Source: Paraburkholderia bannensis
GTDB taxonomy: Bacteria > Pseudomonadota > Gammaproteobacteria > Burkholderiales > Burkholderiaceae
Length of the DNA: 64,000 nt
Direction: 5' to 3'
Assembly: GCF_014200455.1 (NCBI RefSeq)
Contig: NZ_JACHBW010000004.1
Span: 310,001 to 374,000, forward strand
The notes under the pieces were generated by a model. It made no database searches and was not told the DNA's origin. It was given only the letters and a program-made list of their open reading frames with translations. The first letter of the stretch is position 1; each line of letters begins with the position of its first letter. Shown here piece after piece: positions 54,553 to 63,731 of the stretch. The position numbers and the translations under genes were made by a program.

Positions 54553-55734
54553 TTACGCCGTTTCCGCGAACAGTTCGCGACCGATCAACATGCGGCGAAT
54601 CTCGCTCGTGCCCGCGCCGATTTCGTAGAGCTTCGCGTCGCGCCAGAGACGCCCCACGGGATACTCGTTGATATAGCCGTTGCCGCCCAGAATCTGGATT
54701 GCTTCGCCGGCCATCCACGTGGCCTTTTCGGCGGTATAGAGAATCACGCCCGCGCAGTCCTTGCGCACCTGGCGCACGTGTTCCTTGCCGAGCGTATCCA
54801 GTTGGCGACCGACCGCGTAGAGATACGCGCGGCACGCCTGGTAGGTGGTGTAGAGATCCGCGACCTTGCCCTGGATAAGCTGGAATTCGCCGATGGCCTG
54901 GCCGAACTGCTTGCGCTCATGGATATACGGCACGACCGCGTCCATGACTGCGGCCATGATGCCCGTGGGGCCGCCCGCGAGCACGGCGCGCTCGTAGTCC
55001 AGGCCGCTCATGAGCACCTTCACGCCGCCGTTGAGTTGGCCGAGGATGTTTTCCTCCGGCACTTCCACGTCCTGAAACACGAGTTCGCCCGTATGCGAGC
55101 CGCGCATGCCCAGTTTGTCGAGCTTCTGCGCCACGGAAAAGCCCTTCATGCCCTTTTCGACGATGAAGGCCGTGATGCCCTTCGCGCCCGCTTCGAGATC
55201 GGTCTTTGCGTAGACCACCAGCGTGTCGCAATCCGGGCCGTTGGTGATCCACATTTTCGTGCCGTTGAGCACGTATTTATCGCCCTTTTTATCGGCGCGC
55301 AGCTTCATGCTGACGACGTCCGAGCCCGCGTTCGGCTCGCTCATCGCGAGCGCGCCGACATGTTCGCCGGAAACCAGTTTGGGCAGGTATTTGCGCTTTT
55401 GCGCCTCCGTGCCATTGCGATGGATCTGGTTCACGCAGAGGTTCGAATGCGCGCCATACGAAAGCCCGACCGACGCCGAGGCGCGCGATATTTCCTCCAT
55501 CGCGACCATATGCGCGGTGTAGCCCATGCCCGCGCCGCCGTATTCCTCCGACACCGTCATGCCAAGCACACCCAGATCGCCGAATTTGCGCCACAGGTCC
55601 ATGGGGAACTGGTCGGTGCGGTCGATCTCGCCGGCGCGCGGCGCGATTTCATTTGCCGCGAAATTGGCGATGCTGTCACGCAGCATTTCGATTTCTTCGC
55701 CAAGCGGGAACTGCAAACCGGGTACGTTGCTCAT
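54553..55734 (-). CDS. liuA: Isovaleryl-CoA dehydrogenase
   Basis: A 393-residue flavin enzyme oxidising isovaleryl-CoA to 3-methylcrotonyl-CoA. The catalytic glutamate specific to isovaleryl-CoA dehydrogenases is Glu248 in [13 protein letters not shown]. Other motifs: [29 protein letters not shown] and [14 protein letters not shown] 55734 has AAAGGAGACA upstream, while the frame opens at 55821. First gene of the operon, divergent from a TetR regulator with a palindrome in the gap. Confidence 0.96.
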   Translation of the reverse strand: MSNVPGLQFPLGEEIEMLRDSIANFAANEIAPRAGEIDRTDQFPMDLWRKFGDLGVLGMTVSEEYGGAGMGYTAHMVAMEEISRASASVGLSYGAHSNLCVNQIHRNGTEAQKRKYLPKLVSGEHVGALAMSEPNAGSDVVSMKLRADKKGDKYVLNGTKMWITNGPDCDTLVVYAKTDLEAGAKGITAFIVEKGMKGFSVAQKLDKLGMRGSHTGELVFQDVEVPEENILGQLNGGVKVLMSGLDYERAVLAGGPTGIMAAVMDAVVPYIHERKQFGQAIGEFQLIQGKVADLYTTYQACRAYLYAVGRQLDTLGKEHVRQVRKDCAGVILYTAEKATWMAGEAIQILGGNGYINEYPVGRLWRDAKLYEIGAGTSEIRRMLIGRELFAETA

Positions 55735-55820
55735 CTGTTGTCTCCTTTGTCGGCTCGGGCGTTGAACGCGCAGGCTGCGGCTGCTCGTGGCGGCCCCTCG
55801 GGGACACATTTCACGCCACA

Positions 55821-55836
55821 TTTACGTTAACGTCAA
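55821..55836. promoter_or_regulatory. Candidate operator of the leucine catabolism operon
   Basis: TTTACGTTAACGTCAA is a near-perfect 16-bp palindrome with one mismatch around an exact ACGTTAACGT core. It sits about 87 bases upstream of liuA, between it and the divergent TetR gene, where a regulator site is expected. Confidence 0.6.
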
Positions 55837-55963
55837 TAGATATTTTTGAGTAACGCTCAGATTTGCGCCATGCCGGGATAGAAGCCTTGGAAAATGCCTC
55901 GCAAAGCGATTCTCCTGGTGCATAATCGGCACGAATCCCGTCTTTAACTGAACCTCACTCAGA

Positions 55964-56710
55964 ATGTCAGCCGCCCCTCCCACCCTTCTGCCCGCCTCGC
56001 GCCGCGAACCCGCCGGGCGCAAGTCCCAGCAGCGCGTGAAGGAAATTCTCGAGGCAGGCCGCGCGGTCTTCTCCGAAAAGGGCTACGCGCGCGCCACCAC
56101 GGCCGAGATTGCGCAACGACTGGGCATCTCCGAAGCCACGGTGTTCAGCTATTTCCGCGGCAAGCGCGAACTGTGCGCACGGGTGATCGGCGACTGGTAT
56201 GACGAATCGATCGAGGCGATCGAATCCGGCTTGCCGCGCGACGCAACGGTGCGCCAGCAGTTCGGCTTTATCGTGCGCATGCATCTGCAATTGATGCTGG
56301 AGAGCGGCACCGGCATCTGCGAACTGGTGCTTTCCGAAGGGCGCACGCGCCATCACGATCTGAGCGAGGCGCTCATGGAAATGCAGCGGCGCTACACCGC
56401 GCCGCTCATGCGCGTGCTCGCGCGCGGTCAGGAATGCGGGCAGATCCGCAACGATATGCCGCTGCGCCTGCTGCGCTCGCTCGTGTTCGGGCCGATGGAA
56501 CACGTGTTGTGGGACGCAACGCTTGCGAACCGCCGCACGGATATCGACGCTACAGCAGAGCAGCTTGCCGATGTGCTCTGGAGCGCGCTGCAACCGCCCA
56601 ATCTCGAACTGGCGGCGCTGGCGCAGTTCAGCCAGGACGTGGGCGAAGCGATGCAACGCCTCGCGCGCGAGCGTGCGCCCCGCAAGCCGGGAGTATCGGA
56701 GCGCGATTGA
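55964..56710 (+). CDS. TetR-family regulator beside liu operon
   Basis: A 248-residue TetR/AcrR regulator. The helix-turn-helix is TTAEIAQRLGISEATVFSYFRGKRELCARVIG after a conserved RVKEILEAGRAVFSEKGYARA. It is divergent from liuA and a 16-bp palindrome lies in the gap, so it probably represses leucine catabolism. In beta-proteobacteria a TetR-family regulator (LiuQ) has been proposed in this role; the identification is an inference, so no symbol is assigned. Confidence 0.9.
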   Translation: MSAAPPTLLPASRREPAGRKSQQRVKEILEAGRAVFSEKGYARATTAEIAQRLGISEATVFSYFRGKRELCARVIGDWYDESIEAIESGLPRDATVRQQFGFIVRMHLQLMLESGTGICELVLSEGRTRHHDLSEALMEMQRRYTAPLMRVLARGQECGQIRNDMPLRLLRSLVFGPMEHVLWDATLANRRTDIDATAEQLADVLWSALQPPNLELAALAQFSQDVGEAMQRLARERAPRKPGVSERD

Positions 56711-56790
56711 GACCGCCCGCGAAATGTCAAAGCTGATTTCGCGCTAAGCTGGCAGGCGTTTTCATCCACGCATCCACCGATGCCGACGCC

Positions 56791-57801
56791 ATGCACAGCA
56801 CGCTTACCGCCACGCTTGCCTCACGCTTCGCCTCGCTCGCACTCGCGCATCTGACGCGCGAATATCCGAACAAGCTCACGCATTCGCTAGCCGGGCCGCA
56901 GGACGTGCTGGGGCCGCGCGCGCTGCATCCCGTGTTCTACGGCAGCTATGACTGGCATTCGTGCGTGCATGGCTATTGGCTGGTCGCGCATCTTCTTGCG
57001 CGCTTCCCGGATTTGCCCGAAGCGCCGCGCATCGTCGCCGTAATCGACGAGCATTTCACCGACGAGAAAATGGCCGGCGAGCGCGCCTATCTCGACCTGC
57101 CGCACAACCGGGGCTTCGAGCGCCCCTATGGCTGGGCATGGCTACTCGCGCTCGCTGGACAACTGCACGGCATGCAGACGCCGCAAGCCGCGCGCTGGTC
57201 GCACACGCTCACGCCGCTCACCGAGGCGTTCGTTGAACGATTCGAGGAATTCTTGCCGAAGGCGACTTATCCGCTGCGCGTGGGTACGCATTTCAACACG
57301 GCGTTCGCGCTCACGCTGGCGCTGGATTTCGCCCGGCTGACCCAGCGCGATTCATTAGCAAAGCTGATTGAATCTACGGCGCGTCGTTGGTACGAACGCG
57401 ATGCGAATTGCCAGGCGTGGGAGCCTTCGGGCGACGAATTCCTTTCACCCGCGCTGATGGAGGCGGTGTTGATGAGCCGCGTGATGGGCGTCGATGAATT
57501 TGCCGCATGGTTTGCGCGCTTTCTGCCGACGCTTTCCGGGCGCGAGCCCGCCACGCTATTCCTGCCCGCCACCGTCACCGACCGCAGCGACGGCAAGATC
57601 GCGCATCTCGATGGATTGAACCTGAGCCGCGCATGGTGCCAGCGCACGCTCGCCCGCGTGCTGCCCGAAGGCGACACGCGCATCAAGGTGCTACAGGAAG
57701 CGGCGCAAATGCATCTGGATACCGCGCTCGCGCACGTTGCGGGTGACTATATGGGCGAGCACTGGCTCGCCTCTTTTGCCACGCTCGCTCTGGAAGCGTA
57801 A
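56791..57801 (+). CDS. DUF2891 family protein
   Basis: A 336-residue cytosolic protein matching DUF2891. Segments: LTREYPNKLTHSLAGPQDV, FYGSYDWHSCVHGYWLVAHLLAR, RGFERPYGWAWLLALAGQL, HFNTAFALTLALDFAR and EPSGDEFLSPALMEAVLMSRV. The pattern of conserved Trp/His in alpha-helices suggests an alpha/alpha-barrel like glycosidase-related folds. Function unknown. It follows the TetR gene on the same strand by 80 bases and converges with the chemotaxis genes. Confidence 0.9.
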   Translation: MHSTLTATLASRFASLALAHLTREYPNKLTHSLAGPQDVLGPRALHPVFYGSYDWHSCVHGYWLVAHLLARFPDLPEAPRIVAVIDEHFTDEKMAGERAYLDLPHNRGFERPYGWAWLLALAGQLHGMQTPQAARWSHTLTPLTEAFVERFEEFLPKATYPLRVGTHFNTAFALTLALDFARLTQRDSLAKLIESTARRWYERDANCQAWEPSGDEFLSPALMEAVLMSRVMGVDEFAAWFARFLPTLSGREPATLFLPATVTDRSDGKIAHLDGLNLSRAWCQRTLARVLPEGDTRIKVLQEAAQMHLDTALAHVAGDYMGEHWLASFATLALEA

Positions 57802-57817
57802 GAGACCTGAAGAACGC

Positions 57818-59311
57818 TCAGGCTGCCGCTGCTTCCATCGCCACACGCTCGCATACCGAAACGGGATCGAGGAGCATCAGCGTGCCTTGCCCCGGCAATT
57901 CCACGGCTTCGCGCATGTCGCTGCGTACGTTGACGCCCGCGCCGCGTGTGAGCATGGTGGGCATCGTCAGTTGCGCGCCACCCTTGAGCGTGACGATGTC
58001 CTCGACCGAATCGACCAGCAGGCCGTACTTCTCGCCGTTGTGCTCGACAATCAGAATCTTTGCGCGCACGAGGTCTTCGTAAGGCGGCATCGCATACATG
58101 GCGCGCACATCGATCAACGTCACGATCTTGCCGCGCAGATTCAGCACGCCGCGCACGAATGGCGGCAATCCCGGCGTCCTGACGATGTCGTCGCGATAAT
58201 CGATCACCTCGCGCAACTCGGTAATGCGCACGCCCACCAACTGGCCGATACGGAACGTCACAATGGTCTGGCGCGTGCCGTTGCCGCGCTTTTGCGCAGC
58301 CGTGGCGGCCTCCGTGGCCTTGCGATAGAGGTCCCGATGGCCTGCCGCCACCGCCGCGATGCGCGAGTTCTCATAGAGCGCATCGGCGCTCACCAGCAGC
58401 ACGCCCGCCACGCCGTCGCTAGCCAGATAACCGGCAAACAGCGAGCGGTGTTCGGCACCGTAGGACGGCATCGGCAGAATCTGGTCGTCGCGATAGGCGA
58501 CGATGCTCGCCACCTCGTCCACCAGCAGTCCGAAGTAAAGCTCGTCGCGATGCAGGACGACAATGCGACGCTCATCGGCAAGGACTTCGCAATCGGGCGC
58601 ACGCGCAAAACCCAGAAAGCGCCCGAAGTCCAGCACCGGAACGGTCGCCCCGCGCAGATTGAGCATGCCGATGCAAACATCGTCGGCGAACGGCGAGTGC
58701 TGCAAAGCCGGCACGCGGATGATTTCCTGAATCGCGCCCATCGGCAATGCCAGCGCCGTGCCGCCCACCTTGAACGAGACGTTCTGGCGGCGCTGCCCCT
58801 GCTGGACACGTCGTTCGGTTGTGCGCGCAACCGGCTCGGCGAGATGCGGCACGTCACGCAGTTGCAGCAGCGCGGCGGCGGAAAGCACCTGCAAAATGCG
58901 CTCGCCGCCGTCGAGTTTCAGCACCGCGCCGATTGCCGAAGGCGCGCTGCCCTCCACCGTTTCGATGGAGATCACCTGATCCTTTGGCACCCGCAGGATT
59001 TCGCCGGTGGCGTCGAATTGCAGGCCCACGCGCGCATGCGCTGTTTCGACGATGGCGATCTTGCGCACGCCCGTCGCGACTTCAGCCGGCAGATTCAATA
59101 GCTGGCGCAGATCGACCACCGGAATGAGCGTGCCGCGCAGATTGAACAGGCCGAGCAGATACGGCGGCGCGAGCGGCACGGGCGTGAGCGTACCGGGATG
59201 ATTGACCACTTCCTGAAGCGCGGTCACGGGCAGCGCGAGTTCCGTTCCCGCCAGATGAAACGACCCGTATAGCTCAAGCTGGCCGGCGCCGGCCAGCGAA
59301 CGATGATTCAT
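57818..59311 (-). CDS. Three-domain CheW chemotaxis coupling protein
   Basis: A 497-residue protein with three CheW domains in tandem, where CheW itself is about 160 residues. The domain cores are YLLGLFNLRGTLIPVVDLRQLL (about 50-75), IGMLNLRGATVPVLDFGRFLG (middle), and FVRGVLNLRGKIVTLIDVRAM (last). Each carries the NLRG-x4-DxR turn that binds CheA and receptors. ATG 59311 has GGAG upstream; the longer frame from 59464 is not needed. Last gene of the mcp-cheR-cheD-cheW run. The triple form suggests a multivalent coupling hub. No CheA in the window. Confidence 0.92.
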   Translation of the reverse strand: MNHRSLAGAGQLELYGSFHLAGTELALPVTALQEVVNHPGTLTPVPLAPPYLLGLFNLRGTLIPVVDLRQLLNLPAEVATGVRKIAIVETAHARVGLQFDATGEILRVPKDQVISIETVEGSAPSAIGAVLKLDGGERILQVLSAAALLQLRDVPHLAEPVARTTERRVQQGQRRQNVSFKVGGTALALPMGAIQEIIRVPALQHSPFADDVCIGMLNLRGATVPVLDFGRFLGFARAPDCEVLADERRIVVLHRDELYFGLLVDEVASIVAYRDDQILPMPSYGAEHRSLFAGYLASDGVAGVLLVSADALYENSRIAAVAAGHRDLYRKATEAATAAQKRGNGTRQTIVTFRIGQLVGVRITELREVIDYRDDIVRTPGLPPFVRGVLNLRGKIVTLIDVRAMYAMPPYEDLVRAKILIVEHNGEKYGLLVDSVEDIVTLKGGAQLTMPTMLTRGAGVNVRSDMREAVELPGQGTLMLLDPVSVCERVAMEAAAA

Positions 59312-59391
59312 CGTCAAGCTCCGTTTGAGTTGCGCGTTGTGATGCCGAGATAGTGCGCGTATGCGTGCAAATTGCGTACACTGAGCGCCGG

Positions 59392-59892
59392 TCAAGTCGG
59401 GCGCGAAAAACGGCGCACCGCGTAATGCGGCTGTTCGCTGTCGATGGTGAGTTGCCGCCCGCACTCGCCGCCCACGTCCATATGCACGACGCGCACGCCT
59501 GCCCCCGCCAGCACCTGCTGGGCCATACGCACGTTGAGGTCGCCGATCGGCTCGTGCAGCGTGGTGCGGTGCTGCATCATATTGGCCCCGCCCGCGAGCA
59601 CGGCTTCGATTTCACCGTCGGGCGCGCTTTGCGCGCCCATCATCGAAATCAGCGCGGGCAACGCATCGATCACGTACTTGGCGCCGTTGCCGAGTTGCGC
59701 ACCGGGCACCGCGTAGCGCGAGTGTCCGACCGGCTGCGGCAAGAGGCAATGCGCGAGACCATACGTGCCGCGCGCACGCCACAACAGCCCGATGCCCACG
59801 CACGACCCCAAGGTCGCGCGCAGCACGCGCGCATCGCCGCCGCTGCTCACCGCGAGCTCGCACATCCTCACCTGCAGGTCACGCGTGCTCAT
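59392..59892 (-). CDS. cheD: Chemoreceptor glutamine deamidase CheD
   Basis: A 166-residue CheD. The catalytic cysteine lies in TLGSCVGIGL and the histidine in YGLAHCLLPQP, in the order seen in the family; AVLAGGANMM and IGDLNVRMAQQVL are further marks. CheD deamidates receptor glutamines and can bind CheC-like phosphatases. ATG 59892 overlaps the 3' end of cheR by 14 bases, supporting coupling. It may act on the soluble receptor encoded upstream. Confidence 0.95.
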   Translation of the reverse strand: MSTRDLQVRMCELAVSSGGDARVLRATLGSCVGIGLLWRARGTYGLAHCLLPQPVGHSRYAVPGAQLGNGAKYVIDALPALISMMGAQSAPDGEIEAVLAGGANMMQHRTTLHEPIGDLNVRMAQQVLAGAGVRVVHMDVGGECGRQLTIDSEQPHYAVRRFSRPT

Positions 59893-60730
59893 GGTCGCGC
59901 TCCTCACGGTGATCGCCGATGCGATAAATCAGCGGTTGCTCGAACGTAAAACCCGTAGAGACGCGGCTGAGCGACTCCGACTCGCCGACGATCAGAATCG
60001 CATCCGGCTTCATCGCGCGGCGCACATTGGCAAGCACTGCCTGTTGCCCGTCGAGATCGAAATAGATCAGCACATTGCGCAGCAGAACCAGATCGAACTG
60101 GCCCAGTTCGCGCGGCACGCTATAGAGGTTGTGCTGCCGAAACGAGACGTGCGTGCGCAGCGCATCGTTGACCGTCGCCCGCGCGCCTTCGCTGCGGAAC
60201 CACTTTTGCAGCAGCGCGGGATGGTTGGCGCGCAGGCCCTCGATGCTGCGGCCCTGGTAGCTGCCGGCCCGCGCACTGGCTAAAATGCCGTCCGAAATAT
60301 CCGTGCCGACGATGGCGTAACGAAACGCCGCCTCGCGCGCACGAAACTCTTCGCACAGCATGGCCGTGGTCCAGGCTTCCTCGCCGCTCGACGCCGCGGC
60401 CGACCACACGCGCAACGGCGTGCCCGCATGCGCCGCGTACCACTGCGGCAGAAACGACTGCGCAAGGTATTCCCAGATGCGCGGCGTGCGAAAGAACGAG
60501 GTCTCGTTCGTCGTCACGAGGTCGATGAAATCGCGCACTTCCTCGCTGCTCGTATCGAGCACCTGAAGATAGTCGCGATAGTCCGGCAGGCCGAGCGCCA
60601 TCACGCGGCGGCGCAAGCGGCCCTTGAGCATGGTCCACTTGCGCTCGTTCATGGCGATGCCGGTATGACGGCGCACCTGTTCGATCAGCGCACGCTGCAC
60701 CGATGCCTCGACATCCTTATCGATATCCAT
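59879..60730 (-). CDS. cheR: Chemotaxis protein methyltransferase CheR
   Basis: A 283-residue SAM-dependent methyltransferase. N-terminal helices are followed by VTTNETSFFRTPRIWEYLAQ, the SAM-binding VWSAAASSGEEAWTTAMLCEE, and FDLVLLRNVLIYFD. It methylates glutamates of chemoreceptors. It starts 18 bases after the receptor gene and ends overlapping cheD. The receptor lacks an NWETF-type docking tail, so CheR would act without tethering. Confidence 0.95.
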   Translation of the reverse strand: MDIDKDVEASVQRALIEQVRRHTGIAMNERKWTMLKGRLRRRVMALGLPDYRDYLQVLDTSSEEVRDFIDLVTTNETSFFRTPRIWEYLAQSFLPQWYAAHAGTPLRVWSAAASSGEEAWTTAMLCEEFRAREAAFRYAIVGTDISDGILASARAGSYQGRSIEGLRANHPALLQKWFRSEGARATVNDALRTHVSFRQHNLYSVPRELGQFDLVLLRNVLIYFDLDGQQAVLANVRRAMKPDAILIVGESESLSRVSTGFTFEQPLIYRIGDHREERDHEHA

Positions 60731-60748
60731 TGCCGTGCTCCCCGGGCG

Positions 60749-62446
60749 TCAGACAACGAAGCGCGCCACCGTCTTGTCGAGGCCTTCGGCGCCGCCCTTG
60801 AGGGTGGCCGCCGCACGGGCAATGGTGTCGCAAGCGCCGGCCGACTTCTCGGTCTCCTCGGCGACCTGCTGGATCGCCGCGGCCACTTCGCGCGCAGCGA
60901 TCAATTGCTCGTCCGCGCCGCAGGAAATTTCGGAGATCGCCTGGGTGGTGCGGCTCACGCCGCTCAGGATGCGCTCGAACGCTTCGCCAGCCTGTTTCGA
61001 TATTTCGCTGCCTTGCGCCACGCGCTTGACCGACTCGTTGATGAGCTTGGAGATTTCCTTGGTTGCCTGCGAGGAGCGCTCCGCGAGCTTGCGCACTTCG
61101 TCGGCGACCACCGAGAAGCCCAGGCCGTGCTCGCCCGCGCGCGCGGCTTCGATTGCCGCGTTGAAAGCAAGCAGATTGGTCTGGCTGGCGATCTCGCCAA
61201 TAACCTTGATGATTTCGCCGATATCTTCCGACGAGCGGTTGATCAGCTCCATCGCTTCGATCGAGCGCGTAACGGCCTTCGAGCCGCGCTCCGCTTCCTG
61301 CTGCGTGTCCTTGGCGAGCTGGTCGGCGCCGCGCGAGTTATCGGCGATCGAATTGATCGAGGCGGTCAGTTCTTCGATCGAGGCGTTCATTTCCTCGACG
61401 GTCGCACCCAGTAGCTGTGCGCCGCCCGCGACGGTATCCGCGCGCGCCGCGATGTCCTGCGATGAATCCTTGAACGTGCCCGCCGACTCCACCACCTTGC
61501 CGATCACGCCCGCGAGGTCGCTCATCATGCTCTTGATCCCGGCAGCGAGCTGGTCGATCGGCTCATCGCCCTGCACCTCCACTTCGCCGGACAGGTCCCC
61601 TGCCGCTGCTTTGCGCACGGTTTCGAGCAGCTTTTCGACCTTGCGCTGATCGTCTTCGGCGCGGCGCTTGACGCTCTCTTCCAGTTCGACCTGCGCGGTC
61701 ACGTCGTTGGCGAACTTCACGACCTTGTAGAGACGGCCGTTCATGTCGAAGATCGGGTTGTAGGTCGCCTGGATCCACACCACGCGGCCGCCCTTGCCGA
61801 TGCGCTTGTAGCGGCCCATATCGTATTCGCCGCGATTGAGCTTGGCCCAGAACTCGCGGTATTCGGGCGCGGCCACATAGGTTTCTTCGCAGAACATGCG
61901 GTGATGCTTGCCCTGGATTTCATCGAGACGATAGCCAAGGGTGTCGAGAAAATTCTGGTTCGCCTGCAGCACGATGCCGCTCGTATCGAATTCGATCACG
62001 GCCTGGGCCTTGTCGATCGCGCGCAAACGTCCGGCGGATTCGGCGTGCTCCTGCTTGGCCTGGGTGATGTCGGTGGCGAACTTGATGATTTTGTAAGCGC
62101 GGCCTTCCTTGTCCAGCACCGGGTTATACGAGGCGTTGATCCAGATCTCGCGGCCGTCGCGCGCCACGCGCCGGTATTCGCCACGGTCGAATTCGCCGCG
62201 ACCAAGACGTTCCCAGAACTGGCGATATGTCTCGCTGCAGGCATATTCAGGATCACAGAACATCCGGTGGTGCTTGCCGCGCACTTCTTCCAGCGTGTAG
62301 CCGAGCGTCTTCAGAAAATTATCGTTGGCGTGCAGGATGATGCCCTGCAGATCGAATTCGATCACTGCCTGCACCCGGTTCAATGCGGCACTTACCGCGC
62401 TCAGCTCGACCAGTTCGAGCTCACGGTCCGGCGTCGAATGTTCCAT
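60749..62446 (-). CDS. Soluble double-PAS methyl-accepting chemotaxis protein
   Basis: A 565-residue receptor with no membrane helix. Two near-identical PAS domains (about 25-128 and 147-250) each contain [15 protein letters not shown] and a GEYRR/GRYKR block, offset by 122 residues. They are followed by a HAMP-like linker (about 285-320) and a signalling domain with the hairpin [29 protein letters not shown]. The protein ends VARFVV without an NWETF docking peptide. It would sense an internal cue (redox, ligand or haem) through PAS. First gene of the run with CheR, CheD and CheW. The 5' leader has a small hairpin (62509-62516 with 62530-62537). Confidence 0.93.
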   Translation of the reverse strand: MEHSTPDRELELVELSAVSAALNRVQAVIEFDLQGIILHANDNFLKTLGYTLEEVRGKHHRMFCDPEYACSETYRQFWERLGRGEFDRGEYRRVARDGREIWINASYNPVLDKEGRAYKIIKFATDITQAKQEHAESAGRLRAIDKAQAVIEFDTSGIVLQANQNFLDTLGYRLDEIQGKHHRMFCEETYVAAPEYREFWAKLNRGEYDMGRYKRIGKGGRVVWIQATYNPIFDMNGRLYKVVKFANDVTAQVELEESVKRRAEDDQRKVEKLLETVRKAAAGDLSGEVEVQGDEPIDQLAAGIKSMMSDLAGVIGKVVESAGTFKDSSQDIAARADTVAGGAQLLGATVEEMNASIEELTASINSIADNSRGADQLAKDTQQEAERGSKAVTRSIEAMELINRSSEDIGEIIKVIGEIASQTNLLAFNAAIEAARAGEHGLGFSVVADEVRKLAERSSQATKEISKLINESVKRVAQGSEISKQAGEAFERILSGVSRTTQAISEISCGADEQLIAAREVAAAIQQVAEETEKSAGACDTIARAAATLKGGAEGLDKTVARFVV

Positions 62447-63291
62447 TGTTTTCCCTCGTAGTTTTGTGGTTCGCGAGACGTCGCTATTCGGGCGATATCA
62501 CGCGTAAGGCCTGCAAGCCATTGCTTTCATTGCAGGCGCTCTCTCAGTGCATTTTGTAATGTATTTAATACCGTTCGGTCTCGCCGAATCGTTTTAAGAC
62601 ATGGAATCCATCGCCAATAAACCGGCTTTCCCTACCAACGCTATAACGGCCCGGTCAGTATAGGGCTTGACCAGGGGTTTTCTCTAAGGCAAACGTTCTC
62701 GCGCCCGTATTTTCGCGCCTCGACGTGGAGCGATTTTTATTCGATTTCAATAATTTCCAGGAAAATGGCATACGGTGAAAATATAGGGTCAAAAATTCGC
62801 TCGCGCCGCAATGCTTTGTATGTCGGCGCTGCAATTCGCAGGCTGTAGTTTCAATAAAGGCCATCGTCGACTAGTGACAAATTCACTATCCGGAACATAA
62901 AGCACGGAATACGACTGTTCGGGCTGACCGAACGCGAATATGCAAATCGCAAACCGTGGAGGCGCGTTGCCGTTACGCTGCATCGCGAGGGACATCACCA
63001 TGTCCAATTATTACAAGACACTGCCGCGCGAATTCGGTCCTTTTCGAGCAGGCGGAAGCACGATACCGATGGATCGCGCCACGAAGCCGCAGCTTGCGCG
63101 CCGTTCGCCACGCCGCGCCGCGCCGCCATGCCCTGGTTCTCTTGCCGCTGTAACAACTCGAAAAAACAGCGCAACTCCCGTAATTGCCTTGCGGTCTACG
63201 ATGGCTTAGCGTTGGAAGATGCAAGGGCGCGACCGTGCGGGACTCCGTCCGCCAGCCCGATTGCCCGAACCCATCCGTTCTGGAGAACGTT
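62447..63291. other. Long AT-rich gap, no supported gene
   Basis: This 845-base gap is AT-rich for this genome, especially 62540-62900. It must hold the promoter of the chemosensory operon on the left and of the exported-protein gene on the right. A short frame at 63000-63209 (MSNYYKTLPREFG...) has a weak ribosome site and no family, and is not accepted. I see no terminator or known operator. Confidence 0.5.
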
Positions 63292-63711
63292 GTGAGAAGG
63301 TCGAAATTGATACTTGGGGCTGCCGCGCTTGCTGCCATCGCCTGTGCGAGTGGCGCGGCGCAGGCGGCGCGCGTCGGCGTCTTCATTGGCGGCGGTGTGC
63401 CTTATTACTACCCGGTTGCACCCGTGCCGTACTACTGGGGACCGCCGCCGCCCGTGATCGTCGCGCCGCCGCCCGAAGCGCCGGACTACGTCGAGCAAGG
63501 ACAGCCGCAAACATCCGCAGGTAATTATCAAGGCAATTATCAAGGCAACTACCAGGGTAGTGGCCAGCCAGGGCCGGCCGATTCGCCCAGCGCCAGCGAA
63601 AACAGTGACACCTGGTACTACTGCGATGCGTCCAAAACCTATTACCCGTACGTGAAGCAGTGCTCGTCGGGCTGGCGCTCGGTGCCGGCCCAACCTGCGC
63701 CGTCGAACTGA
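63292..63711 (+). CDS. Exported Pro/Tyr-rich protein with NYQG repeats
   Basis: A 139-residue protein with signal peptide RRSKLILGAAALAAIACASG to AQA. The mature part has a Tyr/Pro-rich stretch (VPYYYPVAPVPYYWGPPPP), three NYQG repeats, and a C-terminal TWYYCDASKTYYPYVKQCSSGW with two cysteines that could pair. This end resembles small Burkholderia envelope proteins whose cysteine-rich tail recurs. GTG 63292 has GGAG at 63282-63285; the longer frame from 63184 is rejected. It precedes a glycine-zipper lipoprotein by 20 bases, so an operon is likely. Confidence 0.83.
   Translation: MRRSKLILGAAALAAIACASGAAQAARVGVFIGGGVPYYYPVAPVPYYWGPPPPVIVAPPPEAPDYVEQGQPQTSAGNYQGNYQGNYQGSGQPGPADSPSASENSDTWYYCDASKTYYPYVKQCSSGWRSVPAQPAPSN
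63523..63558 (+). repeat. 12-bp tandem repeat encoding NYQG
   Basis: AATTATCAAGGC twice exactly (63523-63534, 63535-63546), then a variant (63547-63558). It encodes NYQG three times; the exact DNA identity of the first two suggests recent slippage. Confidence 0.85.
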
Positions 63712-63731
63712 TTGACGAGATTGAACCGCAC

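Noticed and set aside
52477..55830. A 1117-codon open frame antisense to the liu operon
   Set aside because: It is a shadow of liuABC caused by GC-rich third positions. It is Arg/His-rich, has no domain and no ribosome site.
63000..63209. A 69-codon ORF starting MSNYYKTLPREFG
   Set aside because: Weak ribosome site, Arg/Pro-rich tail typical of noncoding GC-rich DNA, and no recognisable family.
63523..63558. CRISPR-like short repeat
   Set aside because: The repeats are contiguous, in frame and coding; there are no spacers.
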